A stretch of DNA of 64,000 bases. Origin: Terrimonas sp937888905 (GTDB lineage: Bacteria; Bacteroidota; Bacteroidia; Chitinophagales; Chitinophagaceae). The stretch spans positions 124,001 through 188,000 of the forward strand of contig CALATA010000014.1 in the NCBI GenBank assembly GCA_937888905.1, in the 5' to 3' direction. The position numbers and the translations under genes are program-made. The notes beneath the pieces were generated by a model, which did no database searches, was not told where the DNA came from, and saw only the letters and a program-made list of their open reading frames with translations. Below, piece by piece: positions 16,906 to 26,279 of this stretch; position 1 is the stretch's first letter; each line of letters opens with the position of its first letter.

Positions 16906-17290
16906 ACGATATCTGACAGCCGGTGCGCTGCTTGGCGGACTGGGCGTGATACTTGGAGCTTTTGGTGCGCATAAACTCAAAGAAATGGTGCCGCCCGAAA
17001 CGGTGGGCACTTTTCAAACGGGTGTGCAATACCAGATGTACCATGCGATCGCGTTGGTATTTACCGGCATCCTGTATGAACGTTTTGCATCAGGTGCGCT
17101 GCGTTGGGCAGGCATCTGCTTTGGATTGGGAATCCTTCTTTTCTCCGGATCATTGTATGTACTCACCCTGGTGAAAGCAACCGATACGGTCGGGCTCAGC
17201 AAACTCGGCATCATCACGCCTTTTGGCGGATCATTCTTTATTGCAGGCTGGTTGTTGCTGGCTGTGGCGGTAAGTCGCTCGCGGAAATAG
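16898..17290 (+). CDS. DUF423 family small membrane protein
   Basis: A 130-residue protein with four predicted membrane helices (about 8-28, 45-65, 72-92, 100-122). The motif LGAFGAHKLKEMVPPE with FQTGVQYQMYHAIAL is the hallmark of the DUF423 (YgdD/TMEM256-like) family, of unknown function. It overlaps aroK by 8 bases at its start. Its last 53 bases overlap, on the opposite strand, the end of the sensor kinase gene. Both overlapping reading frames look intact. Confidence 0.92.
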   Translation: MHKRYLTAGALLGGLGVILGAFGAHKLKEMVPPETVGTFQTGVQYQMYHAIALVFTGILYERFASGALRWAGICFGLGILLFSGSLYVLTLVKATDTVGLSKLGIITPFGGSFFIAGWLLLAVAVSRSRK

Positions 17291-19184
17291 GCAGGCGCAA
17301 TTCCGTTACCGTCCCTTCTTCCCTGCGGATCGAATAGTGTCCGCCGATACTTTCCATCCGGCGTTTGATGTTTTTCAAACCATTCCCGAACTGACGGATA
17401 TTTTCCAGGTTGATGCCAACGCCGTTATCATGAATGGCGATCAGTAGTTCCGTATCGATGGCAATACGGATTGTCACCTGCGTGGCTTTTGCATGTTTCA
17501 GAATATTGTTCAGCGATTCTTTTACACAAAGGAACATATTGCGCCGCTTGTCGCCGCTGATCTGGATATCCGGGATGTCCGGCGGTGTGGATACTTTACA
17601 ATCGACCGCTGTATTGTCAAAGTATTCCAATGAATAGGATCGGACGTAAGATACGAGGTTGTCGAGCGTATCGTTGCCGCTGTTCATGCTCCAGATGATC
17701 GCATTCATTTTATTGAGCACTTCATCGGCGGAGTGGGAGATGCGGTCTATTTCAACAGGCGTGTTCTCTTTCATTTTATTCCGCGCGATTTCACTCATCA
17801 GGCGGATGGCCGTCATGCCCGATCCCAATTCATCATGCATATCGGCGGAAATACGCTGGCGTTCGTCCTGCTGTGCCTTGTACACGGCAATTTCTTTTTC
17901 ATATTCCTTGAGCATGTTCTCGGCTTTGAGCCGTTCGCGCTCGCGGGCCTGCAAGGCAATGCGGATACGGTTCTTGTGATTGAGCGCCACCAGGAAGAAT
18001 ACCAGTTCGAGAAAAAGACCAATCTCATAATGAAATAAAGCGGAACCCAGTAGTCCGCCAATCAGCGTAACAACGGGTCTTGAGATCAGCAGGACGAGCG
18101 AGAACAACGAAAAGATCAGCAGGCACAGGTTTCCCCAGAATAAAAAACGCAGGAGTTTGTCATGCCAATGCCGAATACTGTATACCAGAAAAACGATCAC
18201 CAGTACCAGCAACAATATTTTAGTGCCGTTTTCTACCTGGTTTTCCAGCCAGAAATTATCGGAGAAATAATTGAGATAGGTATAGAGGATCATCGATATC
18301 ACGAGGATGACGATGCCGACTTTGTACAGTTTATCGAGGAAAGGATGGTTCTGCCTTGTATCGAGATATTTCCGCATAAAGATCATGAAGAAAAGAATGC
18401 CGGTACATTGCAGGATGAAGTCGAGGTATTCTTCCAGGAAATAGCCCATCAGGTCTGTGCGGTAGGCGTAGGCTCCTTTGGTAAACAGCATGCAACCGAT
18501 AAAAAAGGCATACAGGGCATAGTAAAGAAATTCGCGGTTGGCACCCTGCCAGTAGCTGGCCAGTGAGTAAAGGATCATCATCAGCATGAGCCCGCAGAAC
18601 AAATAGGTCACGATGTTGCCATCATCTTTTGTACTGTTCTTTTCTGAAATAAAGGAGGGCAGGAATTCGTTAGTGATGAGTCTCGGCCTTATGCTGTTGA
18701 GGTGCGTTTTAACCGGTATCATTTCTGCGAAATAGGTGCCGGAATCGTGGGCAGGAAGACTCAAATAACGATAGCCGATGCTGTCGCGGCAGCGGGGGAG
18801 GCGGCGGGGTACTTTTACGAGCAGGTCATTATCCAGTTTGTAAAGATTTATTTCCCAATAACTGAATCCCGGAAAGAACCAGACACCCACGGTGGAATCG
18901 GCACTGTTGAATAGATGAAACCTCAGCACCAGCGTATGTGTCACATATTTTGGACGCAGGAAATGACCGGGTTGAACGGCATTTTGAAACAATTGAGGTG
19001 TGTACAGATCGCGGAGTGAACCGCCGGGAGGCAGGAAAACGGCAGGCGCCCGGTCGCGGATGTCGCGCGAAAGGCGAACGCTGCCGATATCGACCCACGC
19101 ACTGTCGGGCGGTGCCTGTGCAGACAGGAGGGAGCCCTGCAGCAGGAAAAAGAAAAGCCAGGAGGCGCGGGTCAGCCGGTTCAT
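17238..19184 (-). CDS. sensor histidine kinase, 7TMR-DISM type with HisKA_3 and HATPase domains
   Basis: A 648-residue membrane kinase. A signal peptide (to about 24) is followed by a periplasmic beta-rich 7TMR-DISM extracellular domain (about 30-185), seven transmembrane helices (about 195-400), a short coiled coil, a HisKA_3 dimerisation domain with phospho-acceptor H450 in ADMHDELGSGMTAI, and a HATPase domain with N-box ESLNNILKHAKA and G-boxes HDNGVGI and FGNGLKNIKRRM. This is the NarX/LiaS class that pairs with LuxR-type response regulators, but none is encoded nearby, so it is an orphan in this window. The signal sensed is unknown, though DISM domains often bind carbohydrates. Its C-terminus overlaps the DUF423 gene by 53 bases. 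Confidence 0.92.
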   Translation of the reverse strand: MNRLTRASWLFFFLLQGSLLSAQAPPDSAWVDIGSVRLSRDIRDRAPAVFLPPGGSLRDLYTPQLFQNAVQPGHFLRPKYVTHTLVLRFHLFNSADSTVGVWFFPGFSYWEINLYKLDNDLLVKVPRRLPRCRDSIGYRYLSLPAHDSGTYFAEMIPVKTHLNSIRPRLITNEFLPSFISEKNSTKDDGNIVTYLFCGLMLMMILYSLASYWQGANREFLYYALYAFFIGCMLFTKGAYAYRTDLMGYFLEEYLDFILQCTGILFFMIFMRKYLDTRQNHPFLDKLYKVGIVILVISMILYTYLNYFSDNFWLENQVENGTKILLLVLVIVFLVYSIRHWHDKLLRFLFWGNLCLLIFSLFSLVLLISRPVVTLIGGLLGSALFHYEIGLFLELVFFLVALNHKNRIRIALQARERERLKAENMLKEYEKEIAVYKAQQDERQRISADMHDELGSGMTAIRLMSEIARNKMKENTPVEIDRISHSADEVLNKMNAIIWSMNSGNDTLDNLVSYVRSYSLEYFDNTAVDCKVSTPPDIPDIQISGDKRRNMFLCVKESLNNILKHAKATQVTIRIAIDTELLIAIHDNGVGINLENIRQFGNGLKNIKRRMESIGGHYSIRREEGTVTELRLPISASDLPPQPATTSLQ

Positions 19185-19275
19185 AAGCTAAGGTCGTTGG
19201 TCAGCCAAACCTACATAAAAAACTTTCATTTTTTGCATATCAGGCCATAGGAAGGGGCCTAACTTTAAACTGTAT

Positions 19276-19283
19276 TATCTTTG
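19276..19283 (+). promoter_or_regulatory. -7 box abutting ftsK start
   Basis: TATCTTTG ends 5 bases before the ftsK ATG at 19289. The perfect box and very short distance predict a leaderless or nearly leaderless mRNA. Confidence 0.5.
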
Positions 19284-19288
19284 TCGTT

Positions 19289-21949
19289 ATGGCGAATAAG
19301 CTGAAGAAAGAAACCTCTCCGAAGAAAAAAACACCTGCCAAAAAAACTGCCCCACCAACCTGGAAAGCAGAAAAAGAAGAACAGGTTGACTGGAAAGCCC
19401 TTGCACGGGATGAACGCACCTGGAAAATCACCGGCGTGGTGTTCCTCCTGATCGCTACTTTTTTAACGATAGCCATCATTTCCTATTTCTTTTCATGGCG
19501 TCAGGACCAGGCAAGCGTGGCCATGGGCAGTTCTCTTCTTTTTGACAATGAACAACAGGCTTCCAACCTGCTGGGCAATCTCGGAGCGCTGGTGTCTCAT
19601 TTTTTTGTCTTCAAAGCATTTGGCGTAGCCTCGCTGCTCTTCTCCACTTTCTTTTTTGTAGTGGGCGTCAACCTGCTGTTCAAACGCAAAGTATTTTCCA
19701 TCTCGCGCAACCTTAAATATGTCACCATTGGTTTGCTCACGCTTTCCGTTTCGCTGGCATTTGTAGCCGGCAACAGTGAATTTGCCTGGGGCGGCGGCGT
19801 AGGTAAGATGATCAGTCAATGGTTGACCGGTATGTTCGGCTCCATCGGAACGGCCGCCATTTTGCTGGTTGTGGCCCTCGCTTATGTTATCTGGCAATTC
19901 AATCCCAACTTCAATGTACCCGCGCGTGCTGCCAATGCACCTGCCTATGATGAAGAAGCCACACCAGTTGCAGCGAAAACAAAAGAAGAGCCTTTCGAGC
20001 TGCCTGAAACAGCAGAGGAGGAAACGGAGGACGACGAAGAAGAAATTCCCGCACGGCCGGTTGCCACCGGCGGCAACGCCCTGAAAGGAGATGCGCCCAT
20101 AACCATGCAATCCGGGGTGCCGGACGAAAAACCACTGCACAATTTCAGCCTTATCGAAAAAGAAATACCCGAAGAAATTCCGCAGGCCCGCATGACCGTG
20201 GAAGAAGATCTTGTCAGCAAAGAGATTGTCGATGACCTGATGCATGAACCCGTTTTCCCCGAAGAAACAGCAGACACGTACGAAGAAGAAGTAATAGAAG
20301 AAGAGGAAATAACCGAAGAAGAGCCATTGCCTGTAAAACCACCGGCTGTTACGAAACCGGCAGATGGGCTCGAATTAGAAATCAAAAGCGCAGCGGAGGA
20401 ACTGGAAGATATTCCACAGGAACTGAAACCTGCACCGGAAAAATTAAAGCCCTACGAACCCACACTCGATCTGCGTGACTATCAATATCCTTCACTGGAG
20501 CTGCTGGAAACACACGGCAGCGAGAAGATCGTGCAGGATCCGGAAGAACTGGAGACCAATAAAAACCAGATCATCTCCACGCTTCGCAATTATTCTATCG
20601 AGATACAAAAGATCAGCGCTACGGTAGGGCCAACCGTAACGTTGTATGAAATCGTACCTGCTGCGGGTGTAAGGATCTCGCGTATCAAGAACCTGGAAGA
20701 CGATATTGCGCTGAGCCTTGCCGCCCTCGGTATACGTATCATTGCGCCTATTCCCGGCAAAGGAACGATCGGCATCGAAGTGCCCAACGCACGTAAAACG
20801 GTCGTGAGCATGAAGACGCTGCTGGCTTCTGAAAAATTTCAGACCAGCCAGTTCTCCCTGCCGATCGCGATCGGTAAAAAAATCGACAACGAGAACTTTA
20901 TCGTTGACCTGGCCGCCATGCCTCACCTGCTGATGGCAGGTGCAACGGGACAGGGTAAGTCGGTTGGACTGAATGCGATCCTCGTTTCCCTGTTGTATAA
21001 AAAACATCCTTCACAACTGAAGTTTGTACTGGTGGATCCGAAGAAGGTGGAATTGAGTGTGTACAGCACCATTACCAATCACTTCCTCGCACGCCTGCCC
21101 AACGAAGAAGATGCCATCATTACCGATACAAAAAAAGTAATCAATACGCTGAATGCCCTTTGTATCGAGATGGATCAGCGGTACGACCTGCTGAAAGATG
21201 CCGGATGCCGGAACATCAAAGAATACAACGCAAAGTTTGCTTCGCGTAAGCTGAATCCTGAGAAGGGACATAAATTCCTTCCTTTCATCGTACTCGTGGT
21301 GGATGAGTTTGCCGACCTGATCATGACGGCAGGCAAAGAAGTGGAAATGCCGATTGCCCGCCTTGCACAATTGGCGCGGGCGGTAGGTATTCACCTGATC
21401 ATTGCCACGCAGCGTCCTTCGGTAAACATCATCACCGGTACGATCAAGGCCAACTTCCCGGCGCGTATCGCGTTCAAGGTGAGCAGCAAGATCGACAGTC
21501 GCACCATTCTGGATGCAGGAGGTGCCGAGCAGTTGATCGGCAAGGGTGATATGCTGATCAGTTATAACGGTGAAATTGTGCGCCTGCAGTGTGCATTTGT
21601 CGACACACCGGAGGTAGATAAGGTTACCGACTTCATCGGTTACCAGGAAGGCTATCCTGAGCCATTCCTGCTGCCGGAATACATCGATGAGAAAGACCTG
21701 GAGGGAAAAGATTTTGATATCGGCGACCGCGACTCGCTGTTTGAAGATGCCGCGAGGCTGATCGTGCAAAACCAGATCGGTTCCACCTCACTGCTGCAAC
21801 GCCGCATGAAACTCGGTTACAACCGCGCCGGCCGCTTGATGGACCAGTTGGAGGCTGCCGGCATCGTTGGTCCCAACCAGGGTAGCAAAGCGCGTGATGT
21901 ATTGGTGAAAACGGAATCCGAACTCCAGGAGATCCTGGACCTGGGTTAG
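19289..21949 (+). CDS. ftsK: DNA translocase FtsK
   Basis: An 886-residue FtsK/SpoIIIE translocase that pumps chromosome termini through the closing septum. Domain order: lysine-rich N-terminus (1-45), four membrane helices (about 52-205), an acidic Glu/Pro-rich linker (about 225-415), the alpha and beta motor domains with Walker A GATGQGKS at 551-558 and Walker B FIVLVVDEFADL, and a C-terminal winged-helix gamma domain (SLLQRRMKLGYNRAGRLMDQLE) that reads DNA orientation signals. In E. coli the partner is XerCD at dif; a xerD gene lies elsewhere in this window at 49023-49925. lolA follows 105 bases downstream with its own promoter. Confidence 0.98.
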   Translation: MANKLKKETSPKKKTPAKKTAPPTWKAEKEEQVDWKALARDERTWKITGVVFLLIATFLTIAIISYFFSWRQDQASVAMGSSLLFDNEQQASNLLGNLGALVSHFFVFKAFGVASLLFSTFFFVVGVNLLFKRKVFSISRNLKYVTIGLLTLSVSLAFVAGNSEFAWGGGVGKMISQWLTGMFGSIGTAAILLVVALAYVIWQFNPNFNVPARAANAPAYDEEATPVAAKTKEEPFELPETAEEETEDDEEEIPARPVATGGNALKGDAPITMQSGVPDEKPLHNFSLIEKEIPEEIPQARMTVEEDLVSKEIVDDLMHEPVFPEETADTYEEEVIEEEEITEEEPLPVKPPAVTKPADGLELEIKSAAEELEDIPQELKPAPEKLKPYEPTLDLRDYQYPSLELLETHGSEKIVQDPEELETNKNQIISTLRNYSIEIQKISATVGPTVTLYEIVPAAGVRISRIKNLEDDIALSLAALGIRIIAPIPGKGTIGIEVPNARKTVVSMKTLLASEKFQTSQFSLPIAIGKKIDNENFIVDLAAMPHLLMAGATGQGKSVGLNAILVSLLYKKHPSQLKFVLVDPKKVELSVYSTITNHFLARLPNEEDAIITDTKKVINTLNALCIEMDQRYDLLKDAGCRNIKEYNAKFASRKLNPEKGHKFLPFIVLVVDEFADLIMTAGKEVEMPIARLAQLARAVGIHLIIATQRPSVNIITGTIKANFPARIAFKVSSKIDSRTILDAGGAEQLIGKGDMLISYNGEIVRLQCAFVDTPEVDKVTDFIGYQEGYPEPFLLPEYIDEKDLEGKDFDIGDRDSLFEDAARLIVQNQIGSTSLLQRRMKLGYNRAGRLMDQLEAAGIVGPNQGSKARDVLVKTESELQEILDLG

Positions 21950-21992
21950 AAAGGTGTTAAGAAAGGTGGCACGTTGCAACCCGGTATGATCC

Positions 21993-22026
21993 TTGACTGT
22001 CTAGGTAATGCAAATACCTATCTTTG
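21993..22026 (+). promoter_or_regulatory. Promoter of lolA
   Basis: TTGAC at 21993-21997 and TATCTTTG at 22019-22026, separated by 21 bases, form a full Bacteroidota-type promoter. The ATG is at 22055. Confidence 0.6.
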
Positions 22027-22054
22027 CGAAGCAAAAAAATGTAAATAGCTAAAA

Positions 22055-22705
22055 ATGAAGAAATTGTATTCAATTCTGGCCGTGTTACTTTCGTCGGTAC
22101 TGGTCGTGTCCGCACAAAAAAGTGACCCGGAAGCCAAAAAGGTCTTGGACGCTGTAAGTGCTAAATTCAAGTCTTTTAAAAGTGTACAGGCCTCTTTTGC
22201 CTATAAAGTAGAAGATGCCCGCGGTAAAGTACAGTCTTCCAAAACTGGTACGCTGGTGATGAAAGGTACCAAATACAGAGTGACATTTGTTGGACAGGAG
22301 ATTTTCTGCGACGGCAGAACCGTTTGGAACTATGATAAAAGCGCCAAAGAAGTAACGATCAACAATGCCGATGCTTCAGGTGGTTCTCTTTCTCCACAAA
22401 AGTTATTTACCAATTTTTACGACAAAGATTTTCTTTACATCCTGAATGGAGAGAAAAAAGTTGGCAACCGCACACTCCAGGAAATTGAGTTGACTCCAAC
22501 CGACAAAGGCAAGAATTTCCATAAAGTATATGTGCAGATTGATAAAAACACCAAGACCATTTACAGCATGCGTGTATTGGAAAATGGTGGCAATCGTTAT
22601 ACCTATACCATCAACAACATGAAAACAGATGCCGCGGTAAGCGATGCACAATTTAGTTTTCAGAAAAGTCAATATCCCGGCGTGGAAGAAGTTGATTTGC
22701 GCTGA
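22055..22705 (+). CDS. lolA: outer-membrane lipoprotein carrier protein LolA
   Basis: A 216-residue periplasmic chaperone that ferries lipoproteins from the inner to the outer membrane. The signal peptide is MKKLYSILAVLLSSVLVVSA; the mature part follows the LolA beta-sheet pattern, with SVQASFAYKVEDARGKVQSS, GTLVMKGTKYRVTFVGQEIFCDGRTVWNYDKS and the closing SFQKSQYPGVEEVDLR. No LolB is expected in this phylum. The gene has its own promoter and a strong terminator immediately downstream, so it appears monocistronic. Confidence 0.93.
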   Translation: MKKLYSILAVLLSSVLVVSAQKSDPEAKKVLDAVSAKFKSFKSVQASFAYKVEDARGKVQSSKTGTLVMKGTKYRVTFVGQEIFCDGRTVWNYDKSAKEVTINNADASGGSLSPQKLFTNFYDKDFLYILNGEKKVGNRTLQEIELTPTDKGKNFHKVYVQIDKNTKTIYSMRVLENGGNRYTYTINNMKTDAAVSDAQFSFQKSQYPGVEEVDLR

Positions 22706-22719
22706 TCGGACGAGATATT

Positions 22720-22749
22720 AAAAAAGGCCGCCTTTAGGCGGCCTTTTTT
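22720..22749 (+). terminator. Rho-independent terminator after lolA
   Basis: A perfect 13-base stem (AAAAAAGGCCGCC pairing with GGCGGCCTTTTTT) with a TTTA loop. The symmetric A and T runs allow it to work in both directions, but the kdsA stop on the other strand is 150 bases away. Confidence 0.9.
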
Positions 22750-22750
22750 A

Positions 22751-22900
22751 ATGATGTGAAAATGTGTAAATATGAAAATGTGTAAATTGATTTGTGTTGT
22801 GCCTTTAGGACGGTTATTTATTTTCCGAAAACTCAGACCATGATCTGAACATTTACACATCTACACATGGCTCCTTCCAAAGGAAGGGCACATTTTCACA
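22751..22900. repeat. intergenic word array between convergent lolA and kdsA
   Basis: On the plus strand GTGAAAATGTGTAAATATG words (22756-22790) follow the lolA terminator. Near kdsA the complement appears (CATTTACACATCTACACAT, then CACATTTTCACATT), with the hairpin GCTCCTTCCAAAGGAAGGGC at 22870-22889. Read on the minus strand, the kdsA stop TAA runs straight into TGTGAAAATGTG. Both convergent genes therefore have sense words after their stops. Confidence 0.8.
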
Positions 22901-23722
22901 TTAAACAACTGCCTTCCTGATCTTCACCAGCTTCTCTAACAACGCTTCCATCAGATCGAGGCGAAGCATATTGGCTCCATCGCTTTTGGCATTGGCAGGA
23001 TCGGGATGCGTTTCGATAAACAGACCGTCCGCTCCGGCGGCAAGTGCGGCAGAAGCGATGGTGCTGATGAGTTGCGGATTACCTCCGGTAATACCGGAAG
23101 TCTGATTCGGTTGTTGCAATGAATGCGTAACATCCATCACCACCGGCACCTGGTGTTCCTGCATCCAGGGAATATTGCGGTAATCGACAACCAGGTCCTG
23201 GTAGCCGAAGGTGGTACCACGTTCGGTCAGCATAATTTTATCGTTGCCCGTACTGCGGATTTTTTCCACCGCAAACTTCATCGACGGGCCGCTGAGGAAT
23301 TGTCCCTTTTTTACATTCACAATTTTTCCTGTTTCACCGGCGGCGATCAGCAGATCGGTCTGACGGCAAAGAAAGGCCGGTATCTGTAGGATGTCTGCAT
23401 ACTCCGCAGCCACTGCCGCTTCTTCGTGCGCGTGAATATCGGAAGTGGTCGGCAGGCCAAACTTTTCACCCGTTGCTTTCAGCAGCGACAAGGCCTCATG
23501 ATCGCCGATGCCGGTAAACGAACTGGCACTCGTGCGGTTGGCTTTGCGGTAAGAGGATTTAAAAACATAGGGAATTCCCAGGTTGCGGCAAATGCCGGAT
23601 ACCTTGTCGGCCACTTCCTCCAATAACTCCTTACTCTCAATAACACAAGGACCTGCGATCAGGAAAAAGTTCTTGTCGTCGTACGACTGGTCTTTAAAAA
23701 GCTCGGTCAAAAATGGTTTCAT
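22901..23722 (-). CDS. kdsA: 3-deoxy-8-phosphooctulonate synthase (KDO-8-P synthase)
   Basis: It condenses phosphoenolpyruvate with arabinose-5-phosphate to form KDO-8-phosphate for lipopolysaccharide inner core. The 273 residues show LIAGPCVIES, VFKSSYRKANRTS, PTTSDIHAHEEA, ILQIPAFLCRQTDLLIAAG, VNVKKGQFLSG, LTERGTTFGYQDLVVDYRN, DVTHSLQQPN and FIETHPDPANAKSDGAN, all diagnostic for KdsA. The length is normal. The minus-strand box TAACTTCG ends 4 bases before the start codon. No kdsB or kdsD is nearby. Confidence 0.97.
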   Translation of the reverse strand: MKPFLTELFKDQSYDDKNFFLIAGPCVIESKELLEEVADKVSGICRNLGIPYVFKSSYRKANRTSASSFTGIGDHEALSLLKATGEKFGLPTTSDIHAHEEAAVAAEYADILQIPAFLCRQTDLLIAAGETGKIVNVKKGQFLSGPSMKFAVEKIRSTGNDKIMLTERGTTFGYQDLVVDYRNIPWMQEHQVPVVMDVTHSLQQPNQTSGITGGNPQLISTIASAALAAGADGLFIETHPDPANAKSDGANMLRLDLMEALLEKLVKIRKAVV

Positions 23723-23726
23723 ACCG

Positions 23727-23734
23727 CGAAGTTA
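23727..23734 (-). promoter_or_regulatory. -7-like box abutting kdsA start
   Basis: On the minus strand TAACTTCG differs from TAnnTTTG by one base and ends 4 bases before the ATG. Confidence 0.35.
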
Positions 23735-23805
23735 ACCGGAACATTCCGGAAAAATTATCCGTGATTTTACGCTTCCTGCGAGAAAAGAAAAAATGTACCT
23801 TTAAG

Positions 23806-23832
23806 TTAAATGTGTATTTAGTACACATTTAA
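23806..23832. promoter_or_regulatory. Inverted repeat upstream of the amylase gene, possible operator
   Basis: Two perfect 11-base arms, TTAAATGTGTA and TACACATTTAA, are separated by TTTAG, 32 bases before the amylase ATG. It lies where a promoter would be expected, and no TAnnTTTG box is visible there. It could bind a dimeric regulator, or be one more member of the CACATTT word family. Confidence 0.45.
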
Positions 23833-23864
23833 AACCGATTGCTCATTTTTAAACCTTTTGCTGT

Positions 23865-26279
23865 ATGAAAAGAATGTTACTACAGTTTCGTCTGCAGCTG
23901 GTGCTGCTATTCCTGTCGGCCCACTTATTCTTCGTGCCGGCAGCACAAAATCCCTGGAATGGTAAAGTGGTCCTGCAAGGATTCTGGTGGGATTACTGGA
24001 ACACCAATTATCCCGATGGCTGGGCCAACTACCTGGCCGATCTGTCGCCCCGCCTCCGCGACCTCGGCATCGATGGCCTCTGGATCCCGCCCACCATCAA
24101 AAACGCCGGTACCAACAGTAACGGCTATTCTCCTTTCGATCAGTATGATCTTGGCGACAAGTACCAGAAAGGAAATGTCAAAACAAGATTTGGTAACAAG
24201 AACGAATTCCTGCGTCTCGTTGGTGTGGCACATGCCAATGGCATGGACGTGATCCAGGACGTGGTATTTAATCATCTCGACAATGCGGGTTCTTCCACCG
24301 GCCTTGGCGGTTCCGACCCCATGTACGCCAACGGCGATGGTAACAGCTACAAGAATTTCCGCAACGTAAGTTATGTAACGCCCGCTTCTTCGGAAACGGC
24401 TGCCAACTACATGGCCCGCTCCGGAAGATGGCCCAAGAACTGGCAGAATTTCCATGGCAATCCGGGACACGTATGTACAAGCGGTGACTGGTGCTCGCCC
24501 TTTTTCGGTCCGGATGTATGTTATTATTCCGGCGCTTACGGACAAAGTTCCAACGCTACTTTCAATCCTACACAGACCAGCGATTACATGCGCAACAATG
24601 CCCGCGACTGGATCATCTGGATGAAAAAACAGACAGGCGTGGACGGTTTCCGTTTCGATGCCGTCAAACATTTCCCGCATTGGGCCATGCAGGATTTTAT
24701 CTGGAATGTGAAATATAATGCCGGCTGGGCCAACGGTGGCGCGCAGATGTTTGCGGTAGGAGAGTATGTGGGCAGCAGCGCACAACTCGATACCTGGATC
24801 AATGATGTGCGTTACAGCAATGGCGGTTCGGAAGACCTCGTTGGTACCTTCGATTTCAGCCTGCGCCAGGAATTGAAAAACATGACCAGCGGCGGCGGCG
24901 GTTACAACCTCGCCAACATTCCCGGTTCACAACAAGGCAACCGTTACCGCACGGTTCCATTTGTTAATAACCACGATACATTCCGTCCGATCAAAGACGC
25001 CAATGGTAATTACACCGGTTGGGACACCGGTAACGAACTGGGCGGCGGACACATCGATCCGTTTGATGTAAGGCTTGCCGTTGCTTATGCCATCGCTTTT
25101 GCCGTAGACGGTTCGCCTCAGGTGTTCTTTGAAGACCTGTTTAATGTGGGCGGACTCAGCAAACGTTATTCGCATTTACCAACCAATACAACCGATCTGC
25201 CGGTAAGAGACGACATCGCCAATATCATCTGGTGTCACCAGAAACTGAACTTTAAAAAAGGCTCTTACAAGGTGAGAGCCTCCGGCAATGATCTGCTGAT
25301 CATTGAACGCGGTTACAATGTGGGGCCGGAAAACAGTTACGCAATCATTGGCGTAAACGATAACTGGAACACCTGGCAGTCCGCAACGATTCAAACCGAT
25401 TTTGGTGCCAATAAACAACTGCATGACTATTCAGGTGCCAATGCGTCCGATATCTGGACAGATGCAACCGGTAAGGCTACCATCTGGATTCCACCCTGCG
25501 ATGGCAGTAATGTGCGCCGCGGCTATTGCATCTGGGGACCGGCAGGTATTACAGGTGGCTTCAACCCAACGCAAAGAACCACCACACAGGAATGGGAAAT
25601 GGCGGATGATCTCGGCGATTCGCATGCAAGTTCGTTGCAGCAGGGCGGCGCACTTCCCGCCACATCCACCGCATTGCGCAACGTGGGAAAAATATTCAGT
25701 GAAAACGGGAAGACCATTACCGTTAATCTCTATCCAACCAACAATACAAAAGACATTACGCTGAATCTTTACAACAATGCAGGTACGCTGCTGCAAACTG
25801 TGAATGGCCTGGGAAATCTTACGCTGACCTATACACCTTCCTCCACTGGTTTTTACCAGATCAGGGTGAAAAATACCAGCGCCTCCAATCCATCACAGAA
25901 AGTATTTGTAAAAGCAACGTATACATCACCTAAAATACCGGCTACATCTTCTTATCCCGCGCGTTCATCGCATCCGGATATGATCGAGCCGGATAATGGC
26001 GGCTGGACTACCGAAGCGGCCGATGAGGGATTGCAGGTATATCCCGATCCCGTATCGGCGCAATCCGTGCTGACCTTCAGCATCGCACAGAAAGGGAATG
26101 TGGACATACGCATCTACAGCGCGCAGGGGCATGAAGTGAGCAGGCTGGCCAGTCAGGTGTTGCCTGCAGGACAGCACCGGATGTCGCTGAAAGCCGCGCA
26201 TCTTACTGCCGGTGTGTATGTGGTGAAGCTGGTAACGGCGAACGGAACGCAGACGAAGAAGATTACCGTTATACGGTAA
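23865..26279 (+). CDS. secreted alpha-amylase (GH13) with T9SS sorting domain
   Basis: An 804-residue starch-hydrolysing enzyme. A signal peptide (to about residue 27) precedes a GH13 barrel with DVVFNH, the nucleophile D265 in GVDGFRFDAVKHF, the acid/base E300 in AVGEYVG and D371 in VNNHDT. Calcium-site residues are likely in the Asn-rich loops. An amylase C-terminal beta domain (about 440-545) and a further beta-sandwich (about 590-695) follow. The last 80 residues (LQVYPDPVSAQSVLTFSI to GVYVVKLVTANGTQTKKITVIR) are a type IX secretion tail, so the enzyme should be exported across the outer membrane. An inverted repeat in the upstream region may regulate it, and a terminator follows at 26403. 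Confidence 0.94.
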   Translation: MKRMLLQFRLQLVLLFLSAHLFFVPAAQNPWNGKVVLQGFWWDYWNTNYPDGWANYLADLSPRLRDLGIDGLWIPPTIKNAGTNSNGYSPFDQYDLGDKYQKGNVKTRFGNKNEFLRLVGVAHANGMDVIQDVVFNHLDNAGSSTGLGGSDPMYANGDGNSYKNFRNVSYVTPASSETAANYMARSGRWPKNWQNFHGNPGHVCTSGDWCSPFFGPDVCYYSGAYGQSSNATFNPTQTSDYMRNNARDWIIWMKKQTGVDGFRFDAVKHFPHWAMQDFIWNVKYNAGWANGGAQMFAVGEYVGSSAQLDTWINDVRYSNGGSEDLVGTFDFSLRQELKNMTSGGGGYNLANIPGSQQGNRYRTVPFVNNHDTFRPIKDANGNYTGWDTGNELGGGHIDPFDVRLAVAYAIAFAVDGSPQVFFEDLFNVGGLSKRYSHLPTNTTDLPVRDDIANIIWCHQKLNFKKGSYKVRASGNDLLIIERGYNVGPENSYAIIGVNDNWNTWQSATIQTDFGANKQLHDYSGANASDIWTDATGKATIWIPPCDGSNVRRGYCIWGPAGITGGFNPTQRTTTQEWEMADDLGDSHASSLQQGGALPATSTALRNVGKIFSENGKTITVNLYPTNNTKDITLNLYNNAGTLLQTVNGLGNLTLTYTPSSTGFYQIRVKNTSASNPSQKVFVKATYTSPKIPATSSYPARSSHPDMIEPDNGGWTTEAADEGLQVYPDPVSAQSVLTFSIAQKGNVDIRIYSAQGHEVSRLASQVLPAGQHRMSLKAAHLTAGVYVVKLVTANGTQTKKITVIR

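Noticed and set aside
23925..24785. 286-codon open frame antisense to the amylase gene.
   Set aside because: It lies wholly within a well-supported gene on the other strand and shows no domain or signal.
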